Assembly: GCA_002067705.1 (NCBI GenBank)
Contig: MVRL01000095.1
Coordinates: forward strand, 1 to 57,433
Direction of reading: 5' to 3'
DNA: 57,433 nucleotides
Source: Methanosaeta sp. PtaU1.Bin112
GTDB lineage: Archaea; Halobacteriota; Methanosarcinia; Methanotrichales; Methanotrichaceae
Positions 42,031-53,621 of the stretch are shown in pieces; position 1 is the first letter of the stretch, and every line of letters begins with the position of its first letter. Both the position numbers and the translations under genes were made by a program. The notes beneath the pieces were generated by a model that had not been told where the DNA came from, searched no databases, and worked only from the letters and a program-made list of their open reading frames with translations.

Positions 42031-44589
42031 TCAGGATTTCACTGTATAGAGCTTAAAATCATCTATGTAGATCGGTGTAGAAGGATGCTCATACCAAGAA
42101 GCATCATTAAATGTGATTGCTCTAATTCCTTTGTAGGCCTCGGGATTGACATAACCCATTTCCGAAGGTGTCTTTCCATCGACAAACAGAATATCATTCA
42201 CCCAAATCCAAGTAGCACCAGTGGCTACATCCATTTCTGATCTTACTTGATACCACTGATCGCCGGGTGGCTGAAGCATTTTATATGAATTTGATGTACT
42301 AGATGCAGGAATGGATATATTGCCATTTTCATCAAATCCGATTCCAGCCCACCCCCAACCCCAAGTTGCACCCTCTGGATTAAAGAATTGAGCAGATCCT
42401 TCATCCTTGGAATTTGCTCTTAAGTAAACATCGAACCCAATGCGTCCGCTTTCTGGCATGTTGAAGTAATAATCTATGTTTGCACCCCAGTTAGGTGCAC
42501 CCCATGCCTGCAAAGATTTGGTTCCTGAATGAGCCGCATCCGAGGTTATTGCTTGATATTGATCACCCTTTCCATTATATTTTATCACGAACCCTGGCGG
42601 AAGCGTGCCCACACTGTATTTCTCGAAATCCGTTCGATATATTATAGTTGATGTATCAGGTACGCAATTGCCGTTCTTCCAGTGATAGTCACCAGAACAA
42701 TCTCCGGTCCCGACCTCAACAGACTTGATCATTGAACTATTGGCACCCTTATCATCCTGCACAATCAAAATGACATCGTATCTACCTGCTACACTGTAGG
42801 TGTGCTCGGCTAATGACTTAGTGTACACCTCTGGCATGGCTTTACCAATACCGAAATCCCATAAGTATCTTTCGAGTTTCCCGTCAGGATCAGAGCTTGA
42901 TGAGGCATTGAAGCTTACCTGCTCTCCTTTATTAGGCTCTGCGGGAACAATTGAAAAACTCGCTATTGGCGGCCGATTGATAAAGATCTCCTGTGAAATG
43001 ATAGATCTTGCACCATCATTATCCCCTACAGATAACCTAATAATTTTATTTCCGCCCTCAGCATAGCCATGCATGGCGGTCTTATTGTTATCAACTGAGG
43101 AATTATCACCAAAGTCCCATGTATAGTCAACAATTTCGCCATCTTTATCCTCACTGAGCGCAGCCGTAAAGTTAACCAGCCTCCCCAGGCTCAAGTTGGC
43201 GCTATCAATGCCGATGCGAGCAATTGGGGGCTGGTTAATCTTTAGGAGATAATTCTTATGGCCCACGGCTCCATTCGTATCTGAAACTGTAAGGTTCACC
43301 CAGTACATACCCGCTTCATCATACACCTGCTTGGGAGGACTTACCAGATTAAATATCGCAGAATTGTTGTTAATTTCCCAATGGTATGCCAGATTCTTGC
43401 CATCTTCTTCATCCCAACTACCCGATGCATCAAATCTCACTTGAGAGCCCACCACGGGTATCTGCGGCGTGATGGTGAAGTTGGCCTGAGGCAGGCTATT
43501 TATTGTTATATTCCTGGAGCTGGTGCTAGCGGTATCCTCATTATCTTGAACCGTCAGGGATACTGTATAGAAACCACCTCGTGCATATGAATGTAATATT
43601 TCTGGAGTGCTTAGACTATCGGTCCTATTGCCATCCCCGAAATCCCATTTATAGGCAACAATTTTGCCTCCAATATCCTTGCTCTTTGAGGCGTTAAAAG
43701 TTATATTCTCCCTTTCAGCAGGCACGTCCAAAGACACAGAAAATTGCGCTGCAGGAGGATCATTCAAAGGCGTTAGAGGGACCTTTGGATAGCCTTCTTT
43801 GATAGAGATTGGCGTATTGTTTGTTGACCTGAATAAGGGCCCTCCGGGATGTTTTGCGAGTTCTGCACCGGTATTGGGGTCCCTCCACCAGTCCAGATTA
43901 AGCCATACATCGCCTGTGTCCAGATCGGTATGATAATTAATTTCTTGGACATTGTATTTCTTCTTGAGCCACCTTAGCATCCGCTCAACATCGCATTCTG
44001 AGCCGCTGAACGCACCTAAATAAACCTCGGTGTAAGCATGTCCACCATAAGGCCCGTATGCTAGAATGATCCTGGATGTGCCGCCAATTGACTCGATCAA
44101 TGAAGCAAGCAGAATGGCAAAATCGTCGCAATCGCCCTGGCCAGAATACCTGCCTTCACCCTTCTCCAGACTCTTGTTGGAATATTGGAGAACTTCTATC
44201 CCCCTTTGGTCGCGCTTATAGCTCCAATTGCCAACCATGTATTCATAAATAGAACAGATCTGGTTAATGGTTCCATCGCCCGGATAATCCAGGATCAAAC
44301 TGCTGCCTTTATCCTCGACAGCGGGATTGTCGACATTGAGTTTGATGTTAATCTCTTCCTTCATCTCATCGACGGTCTTTGTAGACATCTGCTTAGGTGG
44401 TTTGCTATTAGCACCTGCGCTGGCAACTACAGAGGTGACCATATCTTTGCCGTTGTATTCCGTGATATTTCCGCTCACCAGGGGCCGGCTCCCAAAATCG
44501 CCATAGGCATAAGCAACCTCCTTGGCTGATGCCGTAAAAGAGATAACGGCAATAACAACAGCAAGTATCAGGGGGCGAATTGCAGTCAT
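42031..44589 (-). CDS. Secreted transglutaminase-like/PKD surface protein with jelly-roll C-terminus
   Basis: 852 residues. A signal peptide (1-22) precedes a transglutaminase-like cysteine domain with the catalytic triad C154 (GQGDCDDFAILLASL), H184 (GHAYTEVY) and D233 (WLNLDWW). Four PKD domains follow (about 285-370, 370-455, 455-540, 545-630), each with a WDFGD-type motif. The last 200 residues form a LamG-like jelly roll beginning TDFEKYSVGTLPPGF and ending YIDDFKLYTV. It is extracellular and many N-x-S/T sites suggest glycosylation. Paralogue of the gene at 46356-49745. Role probably in the cell envelope: peptidase or cross-linker; not proven. Confidence 0.85.
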   Translation of the reverse strand: MTAIRPLILAVVIAVISFTASAKEVAYAYGDFGSRPLVSGNITEYNGKDMVTSVVASAGANSKPPKQMSTKTVDEMKEEINIKLNVDNPAVEDKGSSLILDYPGDGTINQICSIYEYMVGNWSYKRDQRGIEVLQYSNKSLEKGEGRYSGQGDCDDFAILLASLIESIGGTSRIILAYGPYGGHAYTEVYLGAFSGSECDVERMLRWLKKKYNVQEINYHTDLDTGDVWLNLDWWRDPNTGAELAKHPGGPLFRSTNNTPISIKEGYPKVPLTPLNDPPAAQFSVSLDVPAERENITFNASKSKDIGGKIVAYKWDFGDGNRTDSLSTPEILHSYARGGFYTVSLTVQDNEDTASTSSRNITINSLPQANFTITPQIPVVGSQVRFDASGSWDEEDGKNLAYHWEINNNSAIFNLVSPPKQVYDEAGMYWVNLTVSDTNGAVGHKNYLLKINQPPIARIGIDSANLSLGRLVNFTAALSEDKDGEIVDYTWDFGDNSSVDNNKTAMHGYAEGGNKIIRLSVGDNDGARSIISQEIFINRPPIASFSIVPAEPNKGEQVSFNASSSSDPDGKLERYLWDFGIGKAMPEVYTKSLAEHTYSVAGRYDVILIVQDDKGANSSMIKSVEVGTGDCSGDYHWKNGNCVPDTSTIIYRTDFEKYSVGTLPPGFVIKYNGKGDQYQAITSDAAHSGTKSLQAWGAPNWGANIDYYFNMPESGRIGFDVYLRANSKDEGSAQFFNPEGATWGWGWAGIGFDENGNISIPASSTSNSYKMLQPPGDQWYQVRSEMDVATGATWIWVNDILFVDGKTPSEMGYVNPEAYKGIRAITFNDASWYEHPSTPIYIDDFKLYTVKS

Positions 44590-44612
44590 TAAGTCTGAGA
44601 TGGGTTTTCGAA

Positions 44613-44622
44613 CATAAATTAG
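44613..44622 (-). promoter_or_regulatory. TATA-like box of the first transglutaminase/PKD gene
   Basis: Minus-strand CTAATTTATG centred about 29 bases before the ATG at 44589, and no Shine-Dalgarno site; leaderless transcription is likely. Confidence 0.35.
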
Positions 44623-44825
44623 TTTTGCATTGCGAGTGTTACAGCAATGAATTACATAAGCATCAAATCAAGTAAGTTCTATTGCGATCAATTCCCATTA
44701 GCTTTCCTCTATATAAAATTTATTCATATAAGTTTTCTTTAACATGGTAAGCCTGATCGTACAAAACTATTTTTAGATGGTGACACCTATGAAGCCATGC
44801 ACTTGAATATGAGGCAAGATTGATA

Positions 44826-45692
44826 ATGAAGAGAATAATCTTATCGGCAATTGCGTTTGCTCTCTTTCTGGCTATTGTTGGCGGATGCGCCGCTCAGGAC
44901 GAAAACAGCACGCTGCTTGAGGAACCATCGATAAACAGAGAGGTGGCGTTTCCGGAGGGAGAGGCAGGGCTTGCAGCCTACATCCTTACCGAACAGGCAA
45001 TCGACCTTGAGAAGTTGAAGACGATCTTTTCCACAGTGAATGAGGTGGGCGACAACTACATAATGGGAGTTGTCCAGATTCCCGATTGGGGCGGAAACAT
45101 CGCCGTTCATCTCTATGCCGACACGGACGGATGGATAGTCGCTTACCTCAAGAAGGACGAGCCGGTCTCCATGGTTATGCAGTGGGGCACCAGCGATGCT
45201 GATAATCCGACCATAGGAGTCATCAAATCGACCACCCTCGAGGACGCCCTGTACAAAGCAGGCGATGCTTCAGGTGTAGGCATTGTCTCCAACGCCATTA
45301 AGTACTACCATTTTGGATTTCCCAATGCCAATCGCATGATGATCATTGTAAAAGTGCAGGCTACAAAGGGATCGAGCATACATCAGATAGAGATTCCGGC
45401 GAACTATATGCTATTTGATTCGGCATACTACCATTATGAGTATTTTTATAGCTGGAGTAATAGTGAAAACTGGGGATATACAGGATCAACGCTCAAGATA
45501 GATGGATCAACCATTAGCGAAGCTTCCACAAAACTATTAGATAAAACTGGTTACGGCTGGTGGAGAGGGATGGACAGGTATAAGAGCGCAATGAATCCAG
45601 GAACACTCCATACAATACAGCTCGAACACCTAATTGCTGATCAAGGCTCAGCCGGTGTGGCCACAGTGCTGATCTACAGGGCCTACAAGTGA
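44826..45692 (+). CDS. Exported lipoprotein-like hypothetical protein
   Basis: About 288 residues. The ATG at 44826 is preferred to a TTG at 44820 because GAGGC lies about ten bases before it. A signal sequence ends in VGGC-A, a lipobox-like site. The body alternates strands (VVQIPDWGGNIAVHLYADTD, MQWGTSDADNP, LIADQGSAGVATVLIY) without a family I recognise. It lies divergently between the two large PKD genes, with a second exported gene just downstream, so they may serve one envelope function. Confidence 0.6.
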   Translation: MKRIILSAIAFALFLAIVGGCAAQDENSTLLEEPSINREVAFPEGEAGLAAYILTEQAIDLEKLKTIFSTVNEVGDNYIMGVVQIPDWGGNIAVHLYADTDGWIVAYLKKDEPVSMVMQWGTSDADNPTIGVIKSTTLEDALYKAGDASGVGIVSNAIKYYHFGFPNANRMMIIVKVQATKGSSIHQIEIPANYMLFDSAYYHYEYFYSWSNSENWGYTGSTLKIDGSTISEASTKLLDKTGYGWWRGMDRYKSAMNPGTLHTIQLEHLIADQGSAGVATVLIYRAYK

Positions 45693-45698
45693 TGGCGG

Positions 45699-46367
45699 AT
45701 GAAGGCAGTTCTCCTCCTTTTTCTCTTGCTATCCACAATTATGGGCATTGCATCATCTGAGATCAATGTGAGCGGGGCGGATATGACCTACAATTCGACG
45801 CTGAATGAAGCTGACATTCAAACGCCGCTTCAGCCGGTTTCAGTCATCTTCATATACAATGATATCGGCAACGGCAACTATTCCCTGGAGCCGATACAGA
45901 TCCCGACCGTCCCCATAGCTCTCAGTCGCATCTTTTCCTGGAATGAGGCATCAAAAAACACCAAGGCGCTTGAGAAGGGCAGCATTCCCACAGAAAAGAA
46001 GCTCTTGAGACGCATCTTCATTTTGCACGAGTTTGCCGGGTACCAGGAAGACCTGGCCTACCCAAAGGCTCTTTTCAATGATGTAATCCCGCCAGAGATC
46101 TCTGATGTAGAGGTTTACGACATATCATCAAGGGGGGCCAGAGTCAATTGGACCACAGATGAGTATGCCACAAGCTTGGTCAAGTACGGAAATAATCCCA
46201 ACGCCTTTGAGTCAGAGAAAAGAGCGAGGATTCTTGCAGAAAACCACTCCATATTGCTGGACAGGCTCGAGCCGGTAACGAAATACTACTTCGCAGTAAA
46301 CAGCATAGACAGAAGCGGGAACTCGGCCGAGAGCCAGGCCCTGGAGTTTGAGACTTCAGGGCCCTGA
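45699..46367 (+). CDS. Exported protein with fibronectin type III domain
   Basis: 222 residues. A signal peptide (1-20) and a middle of unknown fold lead to a C-terminal fn3 domain (about 127-220: PPEISDVEVYDISSRGARVN, WTTDEYATSLVKYG, LEPVTKYYFAVNSIDRSGN). It starts six bases after the upstream lipoprotein-like gene, so it is part of that operon. Its 3' end overlaps the convergent PKD gene by 12 bases. Confidence 0.7.
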   Translation: MKAVLLLFLLLSTIMGIASSEINVSGADMTYNSTLNEADIQTPLQPVSVIFIYNDIGNGNYSLEPIQIPTVPIALSRIFSWNEASKNTKALEKGSIPTEKKLLRRIFILHEFAGYQEDLAYPKALFNDVIPPEISDVEVYDISSRGARVNWTTDEYATSLVKYGNNPNAFESEKRARILAENHSILLDRLEPVTKYYFAVNSIDRSGNSAESQALEFETSGP

Positions 46368-49300
46368 TACGGCTACATCCGTGCTGTAAGTGACAGCTCC
46401 GGCACAAGATTGAACAACATCCTCCAACTCCGGATGACTGGTGGGATCCAGGTCTTCGGCCTTATCGAAAGCTGCATCTGCCTCGATATCGCGGCCAAGC
46501 TTCCTCAGGGCATTGCCTCTGTAAATCCATATATCAGCATAGGCGGAATTAGATAATTTATATTGAGGAGATAATTCAATGGCTGCCGTGAGCCAGATAA
46601 GCGCCTCCTCATATTCGCCTTTCGCAAAGAAGGACCTTCCTTTGCCAAATAGAGGTTTTGCATTCTTCCGATCTAGTAGGTAGCTCTTGTTGTAGGCCCC
46701 AATGGCCTCATCGCATCTGCCCAGATTGAAAAGCTCATCGCCCCTCTTTAGCCAAAATGTGCTATCATTACTGCTATTCACTGCTTCAGGTCCGGTTTCA
46801 TAGGTATTGCCGCACGACATACATGGCGATGGAGAATCATATGTTAAGCTGCCACCTGCAAGAGCAGTCGTCTTATCATTAGCGAACTGTGCTGTGCCGA
46901 TGGTCGAGCGAGAAGCACTCCCGCTGGATCCGCTGTAAGATCCTGTAAGAGAGGTATCGGATAATTCAGAAGTTGGAGTATTGTTGAAGGAAGTAGTGCT
47001 GATGATCGAGTGAGAAGCACTCTGGCTGGATCCACTGTAAGATCCTGTAAGAGAGGTATCGGATAATTCAGAAGTTGGAGTGGCGCTGAAGGAAGCAGTG
47101 CTGATGATCGAGTGCGGAGCACTCTGGCTGGATCCAGTATAAACTGCATCTGCAGTTGATCCAGTATAAGAATAGCCAGAATTTGCGGATAGGTCAACTG
47201 AATCTGGTTCAATAACGGAAAAATTCAAAGACATACTATCGTCTGAGCCATCTGAACCTGCATGATTGCCGTCTCTGACCTTGGACTCGATAATATGATT
47301 TCCTGCCTGATTTTTAGTTGGAGTCCAGTTCCAGAAAATGCTATTTGACCAGTCTTGCATTACCTGTCCGTCCAGAGAGAACTGGAATTGCAGCGGATCC
47401 TCCTCCGGATCAGATGCTTCTGCAGCCCATATTACTGGATTTTCTGCAACAAGAGGTCTTCCTAATATGGCATCTAAAGGATCAGCTCCTGCAATGATTA
47501 AAGCAAATAGGGCTGTCAGAACAGGAGGCTCGTTGGGAGTCAATCTGCCAGTTGCGATTCCTTCCAGGGTCAAGGGAATGACTTCAAAATCAACTGCCTT
47601 CGAGCTATCACCTTCAGAATCATGCTTTCCATCTCTAACTGAAGCTTCGATTCTATGCAAACCGACCTGCTCATTGGTTATCACCCACCTCCAGACAGAA
47701 CTCTCTGACCAGTTCTGCATTATTTGCTCATCCAAGAGGAACAGAAATTGCAGAGGATCGCTTTCCTCATCAGATGCTCGCACAGTCCATGTTATAGTTG
47801 AGCCGGCCGTCTGAGGGCTTTTCCTATCCGGTTGAAGGATATCTACAATCGGTTTATTGTTGACGTCTTTCACTTCGATCATTTTGCTGAGCGAACCTGT
47901 GGCACCCTTATCATCCAAAACAGTGAGCGTAATATTATATTTATTATGTCTATGATATGTGTTCTCTGCAAATTCAGAATAATAAACCTCAGGTTCGGCT
48001 TTGCCAACACCGAAGTCCCACAAATATCTAAGGATCTTTCCGTCTGGATCATAGCTTTCTCTCGCATCGAAACTAACCGGCTCTCCTTTTTCAGGCTCCA
48101 GAGGAGCTAAGGAAAATTTCGCTATCGGAGGATGGTTTATGACAATAGACTGGGAAGTGTTGGATATGGCGCCATCGTTATCCTTTACAGATAACCTGAC
48201 AGTCTTCTCTCCGCCCTCATGATATCTGTGAAAGGCGGTCTTATTGTGGTCAATTGTGCTATTATCGCCAAAATCCCAGGAATAGCCAATGATTTCGCCA
48301 TCTAGATCTCCACTCATCCCCGCGGTAAAGTTTATCATCCTCCCCAGGCTCAGGTTGGCGCTATCAAGAGCAATGCGAGCAATGGGCAGCCGGTTTATCT
48401 TCATGAGATAATTTTTATGTCCCACAGCCCCATTTGTATCCGATACCGTGAGGTTGATCCAGTACAATCCCGCCTCATCATAAACCTGCCTGGCAGGGCA
48501 GGCCTGGGAAAATGTAGCGGAATTGTTGTTCATCTCCCAATGGTATGCCAGGTGCGTGCCGTCTTCCGCATCCAAGCTGGATGAAGCATCAAATCTCACC
48601 AGATCACCCACTTTGGGTCTCTGTGGCTCGATGGTGAAGTTGGCCTGAGGCGGATTATTTATCATTATTTTCTGAGAGCTGATGTTGACAGCACCCTCAT
48701 CATCCCAGACGGTGAGGTTAACCATACATAAACCGCCTTTGGAGTAGATGTGAATGGCAGCAGGCTCGCTTATTTTCTCAGTTTTATTTCCATCTCCAAA
48801 ATCCCACAAGTATGATTCAACCCTTCCTCCAATGTCCCAGCTACTCGATGCATTGAATGATGTGTTTTCACCGACAACTGGAGGCAATGGCGAAACGGAA
48901 AATTCAGCGATAGGCAGCTCATTCATGGGCTTTAAAGGAATCCAGGGAATGTCTTCTCTTATCCAGATTGGCACTTGCTCGGTCGCCCAAAAGAAAGGAC
49001 CTCCCGGATGCTTTGTTAGGTCTTTCCCGGTATTGGGATCCTTCCACCAATCCAGGTTTAGCCAGACATCACCGTTTTGCAGGCTAGTATGGACGTTGAT
49101 CTCTTTGACACCGTATTTTTTCTTGAGCCAGGTGATCATACGCCCTACATCGCTCTCCGGGCTGCCAGCTTTTCCCAGATAGACCTCAGCATAGGCATGA
49201 CCGCCGCCCGGGCCATAAGCTAGAATTATCCGGGATGTACACCCGATCGACTCGACGAGCGAAGCCAGAAGTATGGAGAAATCATCGCAATCGCCCTGGC

Positions 49301-49745
49301 CTGAGTATTTCCCGTTGCCGTACTCCAGGCTCTGGTTGGAGTACTGGAAGACCTCAATTCCCCTGGGATCGCGCTTATAGCTCCAGTTGCCGACCATATA
49401 TTCATAGATGGAGCATATTTGGCTGATTGTCCCATCGCCGGGATAGTCCAGAACCAAGCTGCAACCTCGATCAATAACAGCTGGATTGCGCACGTTGAGC
49501 TTGAGGTTGATCTCTGTCTTCATATTTTCTGCTCGTGTTAATGTCCTCTGCCAAGCCGCTCCGCCATCGTAGGAAGCGCTGGATATGTAAGAGGTGACAA
49601 CATCAGTGCCATTGTACTCGGAGAGATTGCCGATCTCCAGGGGACGCCCTCCAAGATCGCCATAGGCATAGGCTGCCTCCTGGGCGCAAGCTAAAAGAGA
49701 ATTGACCGCAAAAACAATAACGATCAAAGGAAGAACTGAGGACAC
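46356..49745 (-). CDS. Large secreted transglutaminase-like/PKD protein with repeats and TPR tail
   Basis: 1129 residues from a GTG start. Signal peptide (1-21), transglutaminase-like domain with C153 (GQGDCDDFSILLASL), H183 (GHAYAEVY) and D232 (WLNLDWW), then four PKD domains like its paralogue. Two Ig-like domains follow, each with a DPLQF(L/Q)F strand and a VRDG(K/N)H motif. Next are three approximate 34-residue Ser/Thr-rich repeats (SDTSLTGSYSGSS core) and a C-terminal TPR region (LGRCDEAIGAYNKSY, KGEYEEALIWLTAAIEL, DAAFDKAEDLDP). The order suggests a surface enzyme on a long flexible stalk. A TATA box 27 bases before the start suggests a leaderless mRNA. Confidence 0.85.
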   Translation of the reverse strand: MSSVLPLIVIVFAVNSLLACAQEAAYAYGDLGGRPLEIGNLSEYNGTDVVTSYISSASYDGGAAWQRTLTRAENMKTEINLKLNVRNPAVIDRGCSLVLDYPGDGTISQICSIYEYMVGNWSYKRDPRGIEVFQYSNQSLEYGNGKYSGQGDCDDFSILLASLVESIGCTSRIILAYGPGGGHAYAEVYLGKAGSPESDVGRMITWLKKKYGVKEINVHTSLQNGDVWLNLDWWKDPNTGKDLTKHPGGPFFWATEQVPIWIREDIPWIPLKPMNELPIAEFSVSPLPPVVGENTSFNASSSWDIGGRVESYLWDFGDGNKTEKISEPAAIHIYSKGGLCMVNLTVWDDEGAVNISSQKIMINNPPQANFTIEPQRPKVGDLVRFDASSSLDAEDGTHLAYHWEMNNNSATFSQACPARQVYDEAGLYWINLTVSDTNGAVGHKNYLMKINRLPIARIALDSANLSLGRMINFTAGMSGDLDGEIIGYSWDFGDNSTIDHNKTAFHRYHEGGEKTVRLSVKDNDGAISNTSQSIVINHPPIAKFSLAPLEPEKGEPVSFDARESYDPDGKILRYLWDFGVGKAEPEVYYSEFAENTYHRHNKYNITLTVLDDKGATGSLSKMIEVKDVNNKPIVDILQPDRKSPQTAGSTITWTVRASDEESDPLQFLFLLDEQIMQNWSESSVWRWVITNEQVGLHRIEASVRDGKHDSEGDSSKAVDFEVIPLTLEGIATGRLTPNEPPVLTALFALIIAGADPLDAILGRPLVAENPVIWAAEASDPEEDPLQFQFSLDGQVMQDWSNSIFWNWTPTKNQAGNHIIESKVRDGNHAGSDGSDDSMSLNFSVIEPDSVDLSANSGYSYTGSTADAVYTGSSQSAPHSIISTASFSATPTSELSDTSLTGSYSGSSQSASHSIISTTSFNNTPTSELSDTSLTGSYSGSSGSASRSTIGTAQFANDKTTALAGGSLTYDSPSPCMSCGNTYETGPEAVNSSNDSTFWLKRGDELFNLGRCDEAIGAYNKSYLLDRKNAKPLFGKGRSFFAKGEYEEALIWLTAAIELSPQYKLSNSAYADIWIYRGNALRKLGRDIEADAAFDKAEDLDPTSHPELEDVVQSCAGAVTYSTDVAVSGP
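46890..47155. repeat. Tandem 102-base repeats within the PKD gene
   Basis: The motif TCGAG(T/C)G...GAAGCACTC...GGATCC recurs at 46904, 47006 and 47108, exactly 102 bases apart. That gives two full units and one partial unit of a 34-residue Ser/Thr-rich repeat. Units differ at a few bases only, so the expansion is recent. Confidence 0.85.
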
Positions 49746-49767
49746 GAATAGCTAATGGATTTGCAGA

Positions 49768-49775
49768 GATAAATC
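49768..49775 (-). promoter_or_regulatory. TATA-like box of the second transglutaminase/PKD gene
   Basis: Minus-strand GATTTATC is centred about 27 bases before the GTG at 49745. Confidence 0.35.
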
Positions 49776-49820
49776 ATTTTTGCAGCAAGAACTCGTCAAA
49801 TAAATAATATTAAAAATTTA

Positions 49821-50318
49821 TTAGGTTATCACCTTTGCGCTCTCGATCTTCACCTCTTTTGCCGGCCGGTCATTGGCTCCCGTCCTCACCTTGCCGATGC
49901 CGTCCACCACATCCATGCCCTCGATCACCTTTCCGAAGGCAGGATGCCTGGTGTCCAGGAAGTTGTTGTCCACCAGGTTGATGAAGAACTGGCTGCCGCC
50001 AGTGTTCGGCCCGGCATTGGCCATGCTGATGGTTCCCCGGTCGTTTCTGTTCTTGCGGCTGATCTCATCCTTGATGGCATAACCAGGTCCGCCCCGACCA
50101 GTGCCGGTGGGGTCTCCGCCCTGAATCATGAAGCCGTCTATGACCCGGTGGAAGATCACTCCGTCATAGAATCCCTTTTCCACAAGCTTCTGAAAGTTTC
50201 CAGATGTGATGGGCGTCTCTGCATAGAGCTGCAATGTGATGTCGCCCATATTGGTCTTGAGCAGTACCTTAACTCCTTCTGCGCTTGATGTTCCTTCTGC
50301 CATATCTATCAGTCCCAT
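49821..50318 (-). CDS. Peptidyl-prolyl cis-trans isomerase, cyclophilin type (cytoplasmic)
   Basis: 165 residues of the minimal cyclophilin fold: GNFQKLVEKGFYDGVIFHRV, then GFMIQGGDPTGTGRGGPGY and SMANAGPNTGGSQFFI with the catalytic-site Arg, Phe and Gln. There is no signal peptide. An inner Met at 50303 (MAEGTSSAEG) may be the true start. It catalyses proline isomerisation during folding. It lies next to an exported paralogue. Confidence 0.93.
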   Translation of the reverse strand: MGLIDMAEGTSSAEGVKVLLKTNMGDITLQLYAETPITSGNFQKLVEKGFYDGVIFHRVIDGFMIQGGDPTGTGRGGPGYAIKDEISRKNRNDRGTISMANAGPNTGGSQFFINLVDNNFLDTRHPAFGKVIEGMDVVDGIGKVRTGANDRPAKEVKIESAKVIT

Positions 50319-50393
50319 TTGCTTATCAGCTTATTGAATTTGTCCACTTGCGAATCTGTCCATTTGCAGAGTAATAAAATGAAAATGAAATCT

Positions 50394-50927
50394 TTAGGAG
50401 ACCATCTTGGCCTCGATTATCTTGACCTCTTGAAGCGGCCGGTCGCTGGCATCGGTCTGCACCTTGCCAATGGCGTCAACAACATCCATGCCCGAGATCA
50501 CCTTTCCGAAGACAGGATGCTTGCCGTCCAGGAAGCTGTTGTCCACCAGGTTTATAAAGAACTGGCTGCCGCCAGTGTTCGGTCCTGCATTGGCCATGCT
50601 GATGGTTCCCCGGTCGTTGCGATTGTGATTGGTAAACTCATCCTTGATGGTGTATCCCGGTCCGCCCATGCCCGTACCGGTGGGATCTCCGCCCTGAATC
50701 ATGAAGCCGTTTATGACCCGGTGGAAGATAACTCCATTGTAGAAGCCCTTTTCCACCAGGCTCTTGAAATTTCCTGTGGTAATCGGCATGTCGTCGTAAA
50801 GCTGAATGGTGATATCTCCCATGCTGGTCTTCAAGAGAACTTTATTCGCCTTTTCTTCCGTAGGAGCCATGCATCCCGATAGAATTAACACCAGGATGAT
50901 GAGAGGTAAAAGGAAAATGGTCTTCAT
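50394..50927 (-). CDS. Peptidyl-prolyl cis-trans isomerase, exported lipoprotein form
   Basis: 177 residues. The N-terminus is a signal sequence with a lipobox-like LILSGC, so the mature protein is probably lipid-anchored outside the membrane. The rest is a cyclophilin nearly identical to the neighbour (GNFKSLVEKGFYNGVIFHRV, GFMIQGGDPTGTGMGGPGY). The pair likely arose by tandem duplication, one copy gaining a signal. A TATA box 24-34 bases before the ATG suggests its own leaderless promoter. Confidence 0.92.
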   Translation of the reverse strand: MKTIFLLPLIILVLILSGCMAPTEEKANKVLLKTSMGDITIQLYDDMPITTGNFKSLVEKGFYNGVIFHRVINGFMIQGGDPTGTGMGGPGYTIKDEFTNHNRNDRGTISMANAGPNTGGSQFFINLVDNSFLDGKHPVFGKVISGMDVVDAIGKVQTDASDRPLQEVKIIEAKMVS

Positions 50928-50950
50928 CGAACGGACCAGTTGTAACCGGA

Positions 50951-50961
50951 ATAAATTAAAA
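50951..50961 (-). promoter_or_regulatory. TATA box of the exported cyclophilin gene
   Basis: Minus-strand TTTAATTTAT centred about 29 bases before the ATG at 50927. Confidence 0.45.
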
Positions 50962-50981
50962 CCTTTCTCACTTCTTCGCCC

Positions 50982-51236
50982 TCAAGTCTTCATCGCCCGG
51001 CTCTCATCGATCACAATGTAGTCCTTGATGGCCACCACAGAGGCGAAAGGAATGAGCACATACTTTCCGTCCTCACGGTACTTGGAGCGGTTCAGCTCCC
51101 GGGCAGGCTTGACCAGCAGGTCCACAAGCCCACCCGTCTGCACCTCAAAGACCACATCTTCAAGATGGCCCAATACCATGCCATCGATGTTTACAACCTC
51201 TTTTCCGGCAATGCTTGCCGAGAATACCTTTCCCAT
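50982..51236 (-). CDS. PRC-barrel domain protein
   Basis: About 84 residues with the PRC-barrel pattern: a strand-turn VFSASIAGKEVVNIDGMVLG, DVVFEVQTGGLVDLLVKP and YVLIPFASVVAIKDYIVID. PRC-barrels in archaea often bind RNA or partner with cell-division or ribosome factors. The ATG at 51236 is preferred because the CDC48 stop region supplies GGTGA nine bases before it; an outer GTG is at 51245. It is translationally coupled to cdc48. Confidence 0.8.
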   Translation of the reverse strand: MGKVFSASIAGKEVVNIDGMVLGHLEDVVFEVQTGGLVDLLVKPARELNRSKYREDGKYVLIPFASVVAIKDYIVIDESRAMKT

Positions 51237-51241
51237 TCCCT

Positions 51242-53491
<2,250 letters not shown>

Positions 53492-53589
53492 TTATCCGAC
53501 CTCGAAGCTAATTTTATATATTATCAAGCATCGCTCGCGGTTTAGGCATCATTTTTTCAGGCCGGATGACGTGCCGGCAATTGGGCAAC

Positions 53590-53597
53590 CTAAATAA
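53590..53597 (+). promoter_or_regulatory. TATA-like box of adenine deaminase
   Basis: CTAAATAA is centred about 28 bases before the ATG at 53622. A second AT-rich stretch (TTTATATATTA) lies near 53512-53522. Confidence 0.4.
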
Positions 53598-53621
53598 GGC
53601 TTGAAGAGATAGGAATGCTTC

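Noticed and set aside
46890-47155. CRISPR array
   Set aside because: The repeats are 102-base in-frame coding units without unique spacers.
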